A stretch of 64,000 nucleotides of DNA, taken from the NCBI GenBank assembly GCA_017938315.1, contig JAGBBV010000006.1:1-64000 (forward strand), given 5' to 3'. Shown here piece after piece: positions 1 to 7,390 of the stretch; the first letter of the stretch is position 1; the number at the start of each line of letters is the position of its first letter. The translations under genes and the position numbers were made by a program. The notes under the pieces were generated by a model, which was not told the origin of the DNA, did not search any database, and worked only from the letters and a program-made list of their open reading frames with translations. The DNA comes from Lachnospiraceae bacterium (lineage in GTDB: Bacteria > Bacillota > Clostridia > Lachnospirales > Lachnospiraceae).

Positions 1-1
1 T

Positions 2-247
2 ACATTTCATATTATGCATCCACCTCTTACCAGAACAGAATCTGCATCACCACTTCCTGTTCCCGAAGAGTTCAAGGCATTACCTGAAAAAGTTGGTTAC
101 GGACTTGCAAAGCATATAAATTCCAAGAGGTTTATTATATGCCACAACTTTAACCAGAAGATGCAAACGCTAGGCTGTTATTTGTTACCGACAAAAATGG
201 GAGATTTGCTTTCGAAGTTAACAGCAAATTTTAGTGAAACAAATTGA
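2..247 (+). pseudogene. Possible broken gene end at the left edge
   Basis: One frame is open from the window edge to a TGA at 245-247, with a first ATG at 14, and gives 77 residues of no family I recognise. A second frame at 154-234 reads as a more protein-like tail (residues such as RLLFVTDKNGRFAFEV) but is cut off from upstream by a TAA at 151-153. Two plausible pieces in different frames suggest a decayed gene whose body lies left of the window. It could equally be an intact short C-terminus. Function unknown. Confidence 0.25.
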
Positions 248-253
248 TATTCC

Positions 254-304
254 AAAGCACTTTAAATGCAGGATAAGTAGTAATCGACATTTAGAGTGCT
301 TTTT
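254..304 (+). terminator. Rho-independent terminator
   Basis: The arms AAAGCACT..TTAAATG and CATTTA.GAGTGCTTT form an imperfect stem of about 14 bp around a 19-base loop, followed by a T-run at 300-305. It closes whatever ends at 247 and separates it from the MarR operon. Confidence 0.65.
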
Positions 305-318
305 CTATTGACATTTAA

Positions 319-360
319 TAGGTAATATGTTACCATTCTTAAAAGATAATATATTACCTA
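319..360 (+). promoter_or_regulatory. Palindromic operator in front of the marR gene
   Basis: TAGGTAATAT (319-328) and ATATTACCTA (351-360) are a perfect 10-bp inverted repeat, and the left arm also forms a smaller palindrome, GGTAA-TATG-TTACC (321-334). A TTGACA -35 box lies just upstream at 308-313, so the repeats cover the -10 and transcription start region. The regulator starts at 374. The layout is what is expected of MarR autorepression; that the MarR protein binds here is inferred. Confidence 0.6.
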
Positions 361-373
361 TTTGGAGATGCGT

Positions 374-844
374 ATGAATATAAAAGAAGTAATAAACCAT
401 GAAAATATAGACTTTACGGGAATAAAATCCTCTTATTTTTTAATTGGCTTACTCAGTGCTTTTGAAAACCGCTTTCAGGCGGTGGCAGATAAGACAATGG
501 AAGAAATCAGTTGGAAGCAGTTCTTTGCCATTATTTGTACCAATATGTGTAAGGAACCGCCAACGATTAAAGAGCTGGCAGAAATTATGGGCAGTTCTCA
601 TCAGAATGTGAAACAGATTCTTTTAAAACTGCAGAAAAAAGGATTTGTAGAAATTTTGACAGATGAAAAGGATAAAAGAAAGCAAAGAGTGGTCCTTACA
701 GAGTATTGCCGGGAATTTTGTGAAAAGAATGATGAAGTAAGTCTTCAGTCTGTCAATAGAATGTTTATGGGAATATCAGAGGAACAATTACAGGTGACTA
801 TTCAGACCATTATTCAAATGGAAGATAATTTGAAAGCATTATAG
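374..844 (+). CDS. MarR-family transcriptional regulator
   Basis: A 156-residue winged-helix DNA-binding protein. The helix-turn-helix is visible at about residues 65-95 (IKELAEIMGSSHQNVKQIL), followed by a charged wing (DEKDKRKQR) and a C-terminal dimerisation helix, at the normal MarR length. The ATG at 374 is chosen because GGAG at 364-367 lies six bases upstream; a TTG at 362 and an ATG at 368 are also in frame. It is the first gene of an operon with a membrane protein and a flavodoxin and sits directly behind a perfect palindrome, so it probably represses its own operon. The ligand is unknown. Confidence 0.85.
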   Translation: MNIKEVINHENIDFTGIKSSYFLIGLLSAFENRFQAVADKTMEEISWKQFFAIICTNMCKEPPTIKELAEIMGSSHQNVKQILLKLQKKGFVEILTDEKDKRKQRVVLTEYCREFCEKNDEVSLQSVNRMFMGISEEQLQVTIQTIIQMEDNLKAL

Positions 845-853
845 GGGGATGGG

Positions 854-1717
854 ATGACTAAGAAAAGAGATTATTTGACGTTGACTACCATTGTCCTATT
901 GATTGTGACAAGTATGGCGGGCATTTTATCCATTGATTTTACTAAGTCTTATGAGATTGTAAACCAGTATGGACATATCGTAGAAATGTATGGGTATGGC
1001 ATATACGCATACGATACATATTTTCAGGCACCGATTTCCATAGGAACGGATATATGCGGTTTGCTGGTAGGAGTGCCTATGTTTATCCATTCCTACATCA
1101 GTGACAGCAAAAATAGTGATACCGTGACAAAGTTGGGACTCATAGGCATGTATGCATGTGCATTCTATTATGCGGTCAGTATTTGCTTCGGACTTACCTA
1201 TAACCGTTTGTTTTTGGTTTATGTAGCATTATTTTCCTGTAGTTTGTTTGGAATGTTTACACAGATAGGGAAACTTAAACTCACTAAAACAGTCAGTATT
1301 ACAAAAGGACTGGGCATCTTCTTAATACTTTCGGGAATCGCACTGATAGTAGCATGGTTACCGGATGTGATACCTTCAATGATAAATGGAGGGACTTTAT
1401 CGCTCATAGGTGTCTATACAACCAATATTACCTATGTTTTGGATATGGGAATCATCAGCCCGATTTGTTTTTTGATTGTATACCTTTTAAAAAGGAAGAA
1501 TCCTTTAGGGACATTATTGTTGGCTATTTTACTAAAGTTGTGCATGCTTGTGGGAATTATGATGTTTCCACAGACGATTTGTCAAGAACTGTCAGGCTGT
1601 GAAATACCGTTGCCTGCACTTGTAACGAAGAGTTTTTCATTTGTATTGTTGGGTGCATTTGCTATTTATTTTTATCACAAAATGAAGAAAGAAATTAGAA
1701 AGATGGGAGAGGAATAA
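854..1717 (+). CDS. Multi-pass membrane protein, function unknown
   Basis: A 287-residue protein with about seven or eight hydrophobic segments spread over its length, for example around residues 10-28, 62-80, 95-135, 150-170 and 200-275, and a lysine-rich end (KMKKEIRKMGEE). I do not recognise a family or catalytic motif. It starts nine bases after the MarR gene behind a GGGGATGGG site and ends two bases before the flavodoxin, so the three are almost certainly co-transcribed. By context it may be a transporter or membrane partner of the flavodoxin controlled by the MarR ligand; that is inference only. Confidence 0.75.
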   Translation: MTKKRDYLTLTTIVLLIVTSMAGILSIDFTKSYEIVNQYGHIVEMYGYGIYAYDTYFQAPISIGTDICGLLVGVPMFIHSYISDSKNSDTVTKLGLIGMYACAFYYAVSICFGLTYNRLFLVYVALFSCSLFGMFTQIGKLKLTKTVSITKGLGIFLILSGIALIVAWLPDVIPSMINGGTLSLIGVYTTNITYVLDMGIISPICFLIVYLLKRKNPLGTLLLAILLKLCMLVGIMMFPQTICQELSGCEIPLPALVTKSFSFVLLGAFAIYFYHKMKKEIRKMGEE

Positions 1718-1718
1718 A

Positions 1719-2240
1719 ATGGAAAAGATGATTGTTTATGGAAGTTGCTATGGAAATGCAAAAAAATATGCAGAAAAGTTTTCTGAAATGACACAAATTC
1801 CCGTTACAAGCTATGAGGATATAAAGACTTTGGATGCATATGAAGAAGTGATTCATTTCGGAGGCTTGTATGCCGGAGGTGTAAAAGGCCTGAAGAATAC
1901 CGTAAAGTTGCTACCACAGGATGCAAGATTAATCATCGTAACAGTAGGAGTTGCTGATGTTACGGTGAAGCAAAATACAGACCATATTAAAAAAATGATT
2001 GCACAATGCATACCTGAAACTGTGTTGGAAAGAACGACGATTCTACATTTGAGAGGTGGCATTGATTACAGTAAGTTAAGCTTTATACATAAGACAATGA
2101 TGTCTTTTGTATATAAACAGGTAAAGAATAAACCGGATGAAGAAAAGACGGCAGAAGATAGAGGAATGATTGAAACCTATGGACATAAGGTGGATTTTAC
2201 GGATTTTGATTCATTACAACAAGTGTTGGATGTGATATAA
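1719..2240 (+). CDS. Flavodoxin-domain protein (HemG-like)
   Basis: A 173-residue protein of the flavodoxin fold. The N-terminus has the FMN phosphate loop form YGSCYGNAKKYAEKF (residues 7-21), then alternating beta strands and helices, with HFGGLYAGG (about 47-55) and IIVTVGVAD (about 71-79) at the expected FMN-contacting loops. Length and layout match the flavodoxin_5/protoporphyrinogen-oxidase-like group, but nothing shows a haem role. It is the last gene of the MarR operon. An electron-transfer or quinone/flavin reductase role in the cytoplasm is likely; the substrate is unknown. Confidence 0.75.
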   Translation: MEKMIVYGSCYGNAKKYAEKFSEMTQIPVTSYEDIKTLDAYEEVIHFGGLYAGGVKGLKNTVKLLPQDARLIIVTVGVADVTVKQNTDHIKKMIAQCIPETVLERTTILHLRGGIDYSKLSFIHKTMMSFVYKQVKNKPDEEKTAEDRGMIETYGHKVDFTDFDSLQQVLDVI

Positions 2241-2259
2241 TGATAGATATAAAAATTGA

Positions 2260-2328
2260 AATACCTTATATTGACTAATTGGTCAATATAAGGTATTATT
2301 TATATATCATGATTGACTAGGCGGTCAA
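2260..2328 (+). promoter_or_regulatory. Promoter with twin TetR-type operators
   Basis: Two sites of the form TTGAC-N6-GTCAA occur at 2271-2286 (TTGACTAATTGGTCAA) and 2313-2328 (TTGACTAGGCGGTCAA), 42 bp apart start to start. The first lies at the centre of a perfect 16-bp inverted repeat (2260-2275 and 2282-2297) that may also terminate the MarR operon. TTGACT at 2271-2276 and TATTAT at 2294-2299 are a -35/-10 pair with 17-bp spacing, so the first operator covers the -35 box and the second lies downstream of the start. Binding by the adjacent TetR protein is inferred. Confidence 0.6.
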
Positions 2329-2352
2329 CAATGGTATAAAGATGGAGGAACT

Positions 2353-2985
2353 ATGGCACTCGAAACATTTGAAAAATTACCGGAGAATAAGAAAGATCTG
2401 ATTTTATCAACAGGAATCAAAGAGTTTTCACAGAAATCCTATAAAGATGTAAGCACCGACAGTATTACAAAAAAGTGTGGAATTTCAAAAGGAATCCTAT
2501 TTCATTATTTTGGCTCTAAGAAGGGATTTTATTTTTATTGTCTGGAAAAAGCAATGGGGAGACTGACCGCAAAAACAGAAGGTGCAGTAGGTGATGGTTT
2601 CTATGAAATTTTATTTTCAAGTATGAGCCGAAAAATATCGGTATGTATGCAGTATAAAGACGAAATGCATATGGTAAATATGGCATCCAGGGATGCATCA
2701 GCAGAGATTGCGGATCAGAAAGCGGAAATTATTAGAAGGTATATGACCATCGGTCAATTGGAGTCAGCACAAACCTTAAGAAAAGCACTTGCTACATTGG
2801 AGTTTAAAGATGAGGATAAAAAACAGGTAACAGTAGAGGGACTTCATATTTATATCAATGCGATACTGAATAAATATTTACTTCAGTATCAGCAAATGCC
2901 GGATAAGTTTTTCGAAAACAGTGATAGAATCAAAGTGGAAATGAAAACTTATTTAGATATGATGCTATATGGAATCTGTAAATAA
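2353..2985 (+). CDS. TetR/AcrR-family transcriptional regulator
   Basis: A 210-residue regulator. The N-terminal TetR helix-turn-helix is clear at about residues 12-60 (KDVSTDSITKKCGISKGIL, then FHYFGSKKGFY), followed by a helical ligand-binding domain without recognisable specificity. The ATG at 2353 has a GGAGG site eight bases upstream. It leads an operon with a phenylacetate-CoA-ligase-like enzyme and a serine hydrolase. The twin palindromes in its promoter suggest autorepression relieved by an unknown ligand, perhaps an aromatic or acyl compound given the neighbouring ligase. Confidence 0.88.
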   Translation: MALETFEKLPENKKDLILSTGIKEFSQKSYKDVSTDSITKKCGISKGILFHYFGSKKGFYFYCLEKAMGRLTAKTEGAVGDGFYEILFSSMSRKISVCMQYKDEMHMVNMASRDASAEIADQKAEIIRRYMTIGQLESAQTLRKALATLEFKDEDKKQVTVEGLHIYINAILNKYLLQYQQMPDKFFENSDRIKVEMKTYLDMMLYGICK

Positions 2986-3003
2986 AGAGGAGAAGAAGTA
3001 ACT

Positions 3004-4377
3004 ATGAAGAAGACGGGAATATTAAAAGCCATGAAGCTTTGCAAGGATTACGAAAAGATGAGTGCGGAGAAAAAACAGAAGCTTCGTGAAGAAAGATTGA
3101 ATGAAATAGTAAAACATGCAAGAGAAAACAGCCCTTATTATAAGAAACTTTATCAGGATGTACCGGAGGATTTTAAACTGTCTGATTTGCCGCCGGTTGA
3201 TAAACGGACTTTAATGGAAAATTGGAATGATTGGGTGTGCGATAGAAACCTGACACTTGCCGATGTGGAAGAGTTCATGGAGGATACGGACAACATCGGC
3301 AGAAAGTTAAAAGATAAGTATTTAGTGTTTACTACGTCGGGCTCTACAGGAAATCCCCTTGTTTCTGTATATGATAAGACTGCTAACAATATTATGGGCG
3401 GGATTGGTGCGTGCCGTAGCTATGCCAGGAAAGAAGATTTAAAGGCTTTTATAAAAAGAGGCAAAAGGAGCATGGCAGTATTTGCAGATGAAGGCTTTTA
3501 TCTGGGAAACAGTAGTATCCGTTCGAGACTGCTTAGTATGCCGTGGAAGAAAAAACAGATGGCAATATCCAGTGCCCTTTATCCTATATCAAAAATCGTG
3601 CAGCAGTTAAATGAGTTTCAGCCCGTTATGCTTGGTGGTTATCCTTCCAATCTGGAACTTCTAATTGATGAGGCAAAGGAAGGCCGCTTACAGATTTCTC
3701 CTGTAATTATAATGACGGGTGGGGAATATTTGTCTGATGAACTGCGGGCGAGGCTGGCAGATACATTCCACTGTTATGTACAGACTTCCTATTCTTGTAC
3801 GGAGGGTGGAACCGTGGCCTGTGAATGCAGGCACCGGCATTTTCATGTGAATGATGATTGGCTGATTGTGGAGCCGGTAGATGTAAAGGGAAATCCGGTG
3901 CCGGATGGAGTCCTGTCTGATAAAATATATCTGACGAATCTTTATAATTATACCCAGCCATATATCCGATATGAGGTGACCGATCGTGTGATTATGCATC
4001 ATGAGATGTGTGCATGCGGGAATCCTGCACATTGGCTTGAATTAGAAGGCAGAACAGATGATGTCACTACATTCATGGAAGAAGGAAAAGAAATAAAGGT
4101 TGCACCATTGTCTATTTATGCTGTGTTAAAGGAAGTACATGAAATACGTCGTTTTCAGGTGCTGGTGTATCCGGATAATAAAATGGAACTTCGGATAGAA
4201 GAAAAAGAAGGTGAAAAGAAAGAAGCAGTATTTGAAGAAGCAAAAGCCTGCCTTGAAAAGTTTATGGCGACACAGGGAGTAGAAAGTGTTACAATTACCC
4301 TGTCAGAGGATAAGCCGCGTCAGAATCAAAACAGCGGAAAGTTTAAGCATATTATCAATATGCAGAAGGAGAAATAA
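3004..4377 (+). CDS. Adenylate-forming ligase, phenylacetate-CoA ligase/CapK type
   Basis: A 457-residue member of the ANL superfamily, close to PaaK/CapK-type proteins. Seen: the phosphate-binding motif TTSGSTGNP at about residue 110, the SYSCTEGG segment where an adenylate-contacting motif is expected, the hinge-like IRYEVTDRV near 323, and two CxC-type pairs (ACEC, CACG) in between that could bind metal. Such enzymes activate a carboxylic acid with ATP and pass it to CoA or another thiol. The substrate cannot be read from sequence. The gene follows the TetR regulator by 18 bases and precedes a serine hydrolase by one base, so the three form one operon. Confidence 0.8.
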   Translation: MKKTGILKAMKLCKDYEKMSAEKKQKLREERLNEIVKHARENSPYYKKLYQDVPEDFKLSDLPPVDKRTLMENWNDWVCDRNLTLADVEEFMEDTDNIGRKLKDKYLVFTTSGSTGNPLVSVYDKTANNIMGGIGACRSYARKEDLKAFIKRGKRSMAVFADEGFYLGNSSIRSRLLSMPWKKKQMAISSALYPISKIVQQLNEFQPVMLGGYPSNLELLIDEAKEGRLQISPVIIMTGGEYLSDELRARLADTFHCYVQTSYSCTEGGTVACECRHRHFHVNDDWLIVEPVDVKGNPVPDGVLSDKIYLTNLYNYTQPYIRYEVTDRVIMHHEMCACGNPAHWLELEGRTDDVTTFMEEGKEIKVAPLSIYAVLKEVHEIRRFQVLVYPDNKMELRIEEKEGEKKEAVFEEAKACLEKFMATQGVESVTITLSEDKPRQNQNSGKFKHIINMQKEK

Positions 4378-4378
4378 T

Positions 4379-5497
4379 ATGAACTTACAAGGATTAACAA
4401 ATTTCTTAAATTCACTGGAAGAAAAGGGAATTCCTTCCGTGGATTGTATTGTCTATAAAGACCATGAACAGATTTACCGCCACATGAACGGAACCACAGA
4501 TGCAAATCATACAAAGCCTATCAAGGGTGATGAATTGTATCTGATGTTTTCCATGACAAAGGTGCAGACCATGGTAGCGGTAATGCAGCTTGTAGAACAA
4601 GGGAAAATCAGTTTGGAAGATGAAGTGGGAAAATATCTTCCGGCATATCAAAATCTTACTGTGGCAAAAGACGGGAAAGTGGAAACACTTTCTGTACCTA
4701 TGAAAATAAAGCATTTGCTTTCCATGCAGTCAGGACTTGATTATGAGTTAGACCGTCCCGGAATTGTAAGAGTACTAAAGGAAAAAGGTCAAAATGCCAC
4801 CACAAGGGAGTTGGTAGATGCTTTTGTGGAATCTCCTTTAAAATTTATTCCCGGCGAGCACTACGAATACAGCTTAAGCCATGATGTGGTAGCGGCGGTA
4901 ATCGAAGTGGTATCGGGAATGAGCTTTGGTGAATATCTTAAGAAAAATATCTGGGAACCATTACATATGGAGAGAACCTTCTTTGCAAAGCCCATAAATG
5001 ATTTGGAAAAACTGGCAACGCAGTTTATTTGTAATGAGGAGGGGATTGTTCCCATGGAGCCTTCTTGTAATTATCAGCTTTCCGAAAAATATGAAAGCGG
5101 CGGGGCAGGGCTTATCAGCTGCACAGAGGATTATTCTGTTTTTGCAGATACATTAGCATGTGGTGGCATCAGTAAGGACGGTGTGCGTATTATTAAACCG
5201 GAAACCATAGAACTGATGAAAGAAAACATGTTAGGCGAGGTAGGAATGAAAGATATTGCCACCAATATGGGCCGTGTAGGATATGGATATGGTTGCGGTG
5301 TGCAGGTGTTAGTAAATCCGGACTTGGTAAACGCGAAAGCACCGGCAGGAGTTTTTGGCTGGGACGGTGCAGCAGGAAGCTGTATCATTATGGATACGAA
5401 ATCAAAGATGTCCTTGGTTTATACCCAGCATGTGCGCAATTGCGGCATGGCGTATGACACCATACATCCCACACTACGGGATTTGCTGTTTGAATAG
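4379..5497 (+). CDS. Beta-lactamase-family serine hydrolase
   Basis: A 372-residue protein of the class C beta-lactamase/esterase family. The nucleophile motif SMTK (SxxK) is at about residue 56, a YSLS segment stands where the family tyrosine is expected (about 163), and FGWDGAAGS near the C-terminus fits the third conserved box. No signal peptide is seen, so it is probably a cytoplasmic esterase or peptidase rather than a drug-resistance enzyme. The ATG at 4379 follows an AGAAGGAG site and lies one base after the ligase stop. Its pairing with an acyl-activating enzyme hints at a make-and-hydrolyse ester pathway; that is inference. Confidence 0.82.
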   Translation: MNLQGLTNFLNSLEEKGIPSVDCIVYKDHEQIYRHMNGTTDANHTKPIKGDELYLMFSMTKVQTMVAVMQLVEQGKISLEDEVGKYLPAYQNLTVAKDGKVETLSVPMKIKHLLSMQSGLDYELDRPGIVRVLKEKGQNATTRELVDAFVESPLKFIPGEHYEYSLSHDVVAAVIEVVSGMSFGEYLKKNIWEPLHMERTFFAKPINDLEKLATQFICNEEGIVPMEPSCNYQLSEKYESGGAGLISCTEDYSVFADTLACGGISKDGVRIIKPETIELMKENMLGEVGMKDIATNMGRVGYGYGCGVQVLVNPDLVNAKAPAGVFGWDGAAGSCIIMDTKSKMSLVYTQHVRNCGMAYDTIHPTLRDLLFE

Positions 5498-5528
5498 AGA
5501 AGCCATAAAAAAGTATTACACATGTCAA

Positions 5529-5559
5529 GGAAGCGATAAAAAAGTCGCTTCCTTTTTTT
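5529..5559 (+). terminator. Rho-independent terminator of the TetR operon
   Basis: GGAAGCGA (5529-5536) pairs perfectly with TCGCTTCC (5545-5552) across an eight-base loop and is followed by seven T residues (5553-5559). Confidence 0.92.
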
Positions 5560-5646
5560 ATTTTAATATTTCTCAAACATTTCCTTAGTATTTTGTTAAC
5601 AAACCGGCTATAGAATGAAGTCATCAAAAGCAAGGAGGAAACTTAA

Positions 5647-5988
5647 ATGAAAATTACAGGTACAGTAACTGCAGGTATGGAAAAAGTTGCAAAAGGCATG
5701 AAAGACAGTGTTGATAATTGCAAGCTGGACGGAAAAATCACTGAACAGCAAAAGAGGATTAAGGTTTTAACAAAGGAAATAGGAAATCTTGCTGTGGCAA
5801 GCTTAGATGCCGGTGAAGAGATGAGTCCTGAAATTATGGAACGATATTCCGCAATAAAGGATGCAAAAGAAATCATTACACAGTTAAACAGTCAAAAAAG
5901 GAAAAAAACCATTGTTTGTGAAAACTGCGGCGCAAAAACAGCCGCTGACATGAAGTACTGTGGTGTATGTGGTACAAGCATTGCTTAA
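5647..5988 (+). CDS. Small coiled-coil protein with C-terminal zinc ribbon
   Basis: A 113-residue cytoplasmic protein. Residues about 1-85 are charged and helical, with a KITEQQKRIKVLTKEIGNL stretch of coiled-coil character. Residues about 91-110 hold CENCG and CGVCG, two CxxC knuckles of a zinc ribbon. The ATG at 5647 follows AGGAGGAA. A perfect palindrome, TTTGTTAACAAA (5592-5603), lies upstream near a possible TATAGAAT -10, and may be an operator. It is the first of seven genes on one strand that include a two-component system; its role there is unknown. Confidence 0.75.
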   Translation: MKITGTVTAGMEKVAKGMKDSVDNCKLDGKITEQQKRIKVLTKEIGNLAVASLDAGEEMSPEIMERYSAIKDAKEIITQLNSQKRKKTIVCENCGAKTAADMKYCGVCGTSIA

Positions 5989-6040
5989 GATCATATAAAA
6001 ATACCACAAACTATCAAGATGAAGAAAAGGAGAAAAAGAA

Positions 6041-6271
6041 ATGTCAAAATTTGTAGAAACTAATGAAAAAATTGCAGAGGCAGTAGTAGAAGGTTATAAG
6101 AAAATTGAAAATGGCGTGGTAGAGGGCTATAAAAAAATCGAGAAGGGTGCAGTAGATGGCTTTAACAAAGTGTCAGATAAGTGCGTAGAAAAACTTTTTG
6201 CAAAGGAAGGCGAAACAGTAGAGGATGCAAAAAAGCGACTTGCAGGAGAAGGAGGACAGGACAATGAATAG
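6041..6271 (+). CDS. Small protein built of amphipathic repeats
   Basis: A 76-residue charged protein with three 11-residue repeats in its first half: VVEGYKKIENG, VVEGYKKIEKG and AVDGFNKVSDK, then a lysine/glutamate-rich tail. An 11-residue periodicity with bulky hydrophobics is typical of amphipathic helices lying along a membrane or binding a partner. No family is recognised. The ATG at 6041 follows AAAAGGAG. Its stop overlaps the start of the next gene (6264), so it is translationally coupled to the two-TM protein. Confidence 0.7.
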   Translation: MSKFVETNEKIAEAVVEGYKKIENGVVEGYKKIEKGAVDGFNKVSDKCVEKLFAKEGETVEDAKKRLAGEGGQDNE

Positions 6272-6632
6272 AAACGACCGGGAATTTCTTGTACAAAAAA
6301 TCCGTACACAGTATACGGAAAAGGAACATACACAGCTTGATGCGTTAAAAGAACTGGATGCGAAGGTAAAACGTCCTGCCAATGTATTTGCTTATTTATT
6401 CGGAAGCATCAGTGCTATTATCATGGGAAGCGGTATGAGTCTGGTGATGACGGACATTGGAAATACCATTGGTATTGAAAACGCATTGATTTCGGGAATT
6501 ATCATCGGCGTGATTGGTATGTTGATGGTAATTGTCAATTATCCCATTTATAAGAAAATGCTTGCATCCCGCAGAAAGCAGTATGCTGATCAAATTATGA
6601 AGCTGAGTGACGAGATTATAAGTCATGAATAA
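6264..6632 (+). CDS. Two-TM membrane protein, paralogue of the one at 9363
   Basis: A 122-residue protein: about 45 cytoplasmic residues with a charged helix (TEKEHTQLDALKELDAKV), two hydrophobic segments (about 46-68 and 72-95), then NYPIYKKML and a charged tail ending in QIMKLSDEI. The same plan and spacing recur in the protein at 9363-9743, which has AYPVYHSV and EIIRLTDEL in the equivalent places, so the two are paralogues flanking the two-component system. The ATG at 6264 is chosen for GGAGGACAGG upstream and the eight-base overlap with the previous gene. Possibly an accessory or sensor-modulating subunit. Confidence 0.75.
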   Translation: MNRNDREFLVQKIRTQYTEKEHTQLDALKELDAKVKRPANVFAYLFGSISAIIMGSGMSLVMTDIGNTIGIENALISGIIIGVIGMLMVIVNYPIYKKMLASRRKQYADQIMKLSDEIISHE

Positions 6633-6718
6633 AATACAAAAAATATCTGAAACAGAAACAAAACTTTAACATTTACATGTTATGATAGAAAAGTAAGATG
6701 CTATCAGGAGGTAGTTTT

Positions 6719-7390
6719 ATGTTTCAGATATTGGTTGTGGAAGATGATAAAGAATTAAATAAAACAGTATGTTCCTTTCTAAATCATAGTGGATATGAGG
6801 CATGTGGATGCTTGAATGCAATTGATGCATATGATGCACTTGCTGAAAATATGTTTGATCTTATTATATCAGATATCATGATGCCCGGAATAGATGGCTT
6901 TGAGTTTGCCGGAAATGTTCGGGAGTTAAACGAAGACATTCCGATTCTTTTCATGACGGCACGTGATGATATTGCCTCCAAACAGAGAGGCTTTCGCATT
7001 GGTGTGGATGACTATATGGTAAAGCCCATTGACCTTGATGAATTATTTTTAAGAATCGGTGCGCTTCTTCGCCGGGCAAAGATTGCAACAAGCAAAAAAC
7101 TGGAGATAGGTAGTTTTAGGATGGATGCAGATGAGCACACGGCTTACCTTGGTGAGGATGAAATACCAATGACAAACCGGGAATTTTCAATTCTTTATAA
7201 ATTGTTGTCTTATCCGAAAAAGACTTTTACAAGAACACAGCTTATGGATGAGTTTTGGGATGCAGATACGGAAACGGCGCCAAGAGCAGTGGATGTATAC
7301 ATGACCAAACTCAGACAAAAACTTGTCGATTGTCAGGACTTTGAAATCGTGACGGTTCACGGATTGGGATACAAGGCGGTGTTGAAATGA
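6719..7390 (+). CDS. OmpR/PhoB-family response regulator
   Basis: A 223-residue response regulator. The receiver domain (about 1-118) has the acidic pair EDD at the N-terminus, the phospho-acceptor Asp at 52 in ISDIMMPG, the conserved Thr in FMTAR, and the Lys in MVKPIDLDE. The C-terminal winged helix (about 125-222) carries TNREFSILYKLL and a GLGYKAV ending typical of the OmpR group. The ATG at 6719 is preceded by AGGAGG with ideal spacing. It overlaps the kinase start by four bases (ATGA). A TATGAT -10 candidate at 6681-6686 lies upstream. Target genes are unknown; the flanking operon genes are the natural candidates. Confidence 0.93.
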   Translation: MFQILVVEDDKELNKTVCSFLNHSGYEACGCLNAIDAYDALAENMFDLIISDIMMPGIDGFEFAGNVRELNEDIPILFMTARDDIASKQRGFRIGVDDYMVKPIDLDELFLRIGALLRRAKIATSKKLEIGSFRMDADEHTAYLGEDEIPMTNREFSILYKLLSYPKKTFTRTQLMDEFWDADTETAPRAVDVYMTKLRQKLVDCQDFEIVTVHGLGYKAVLK

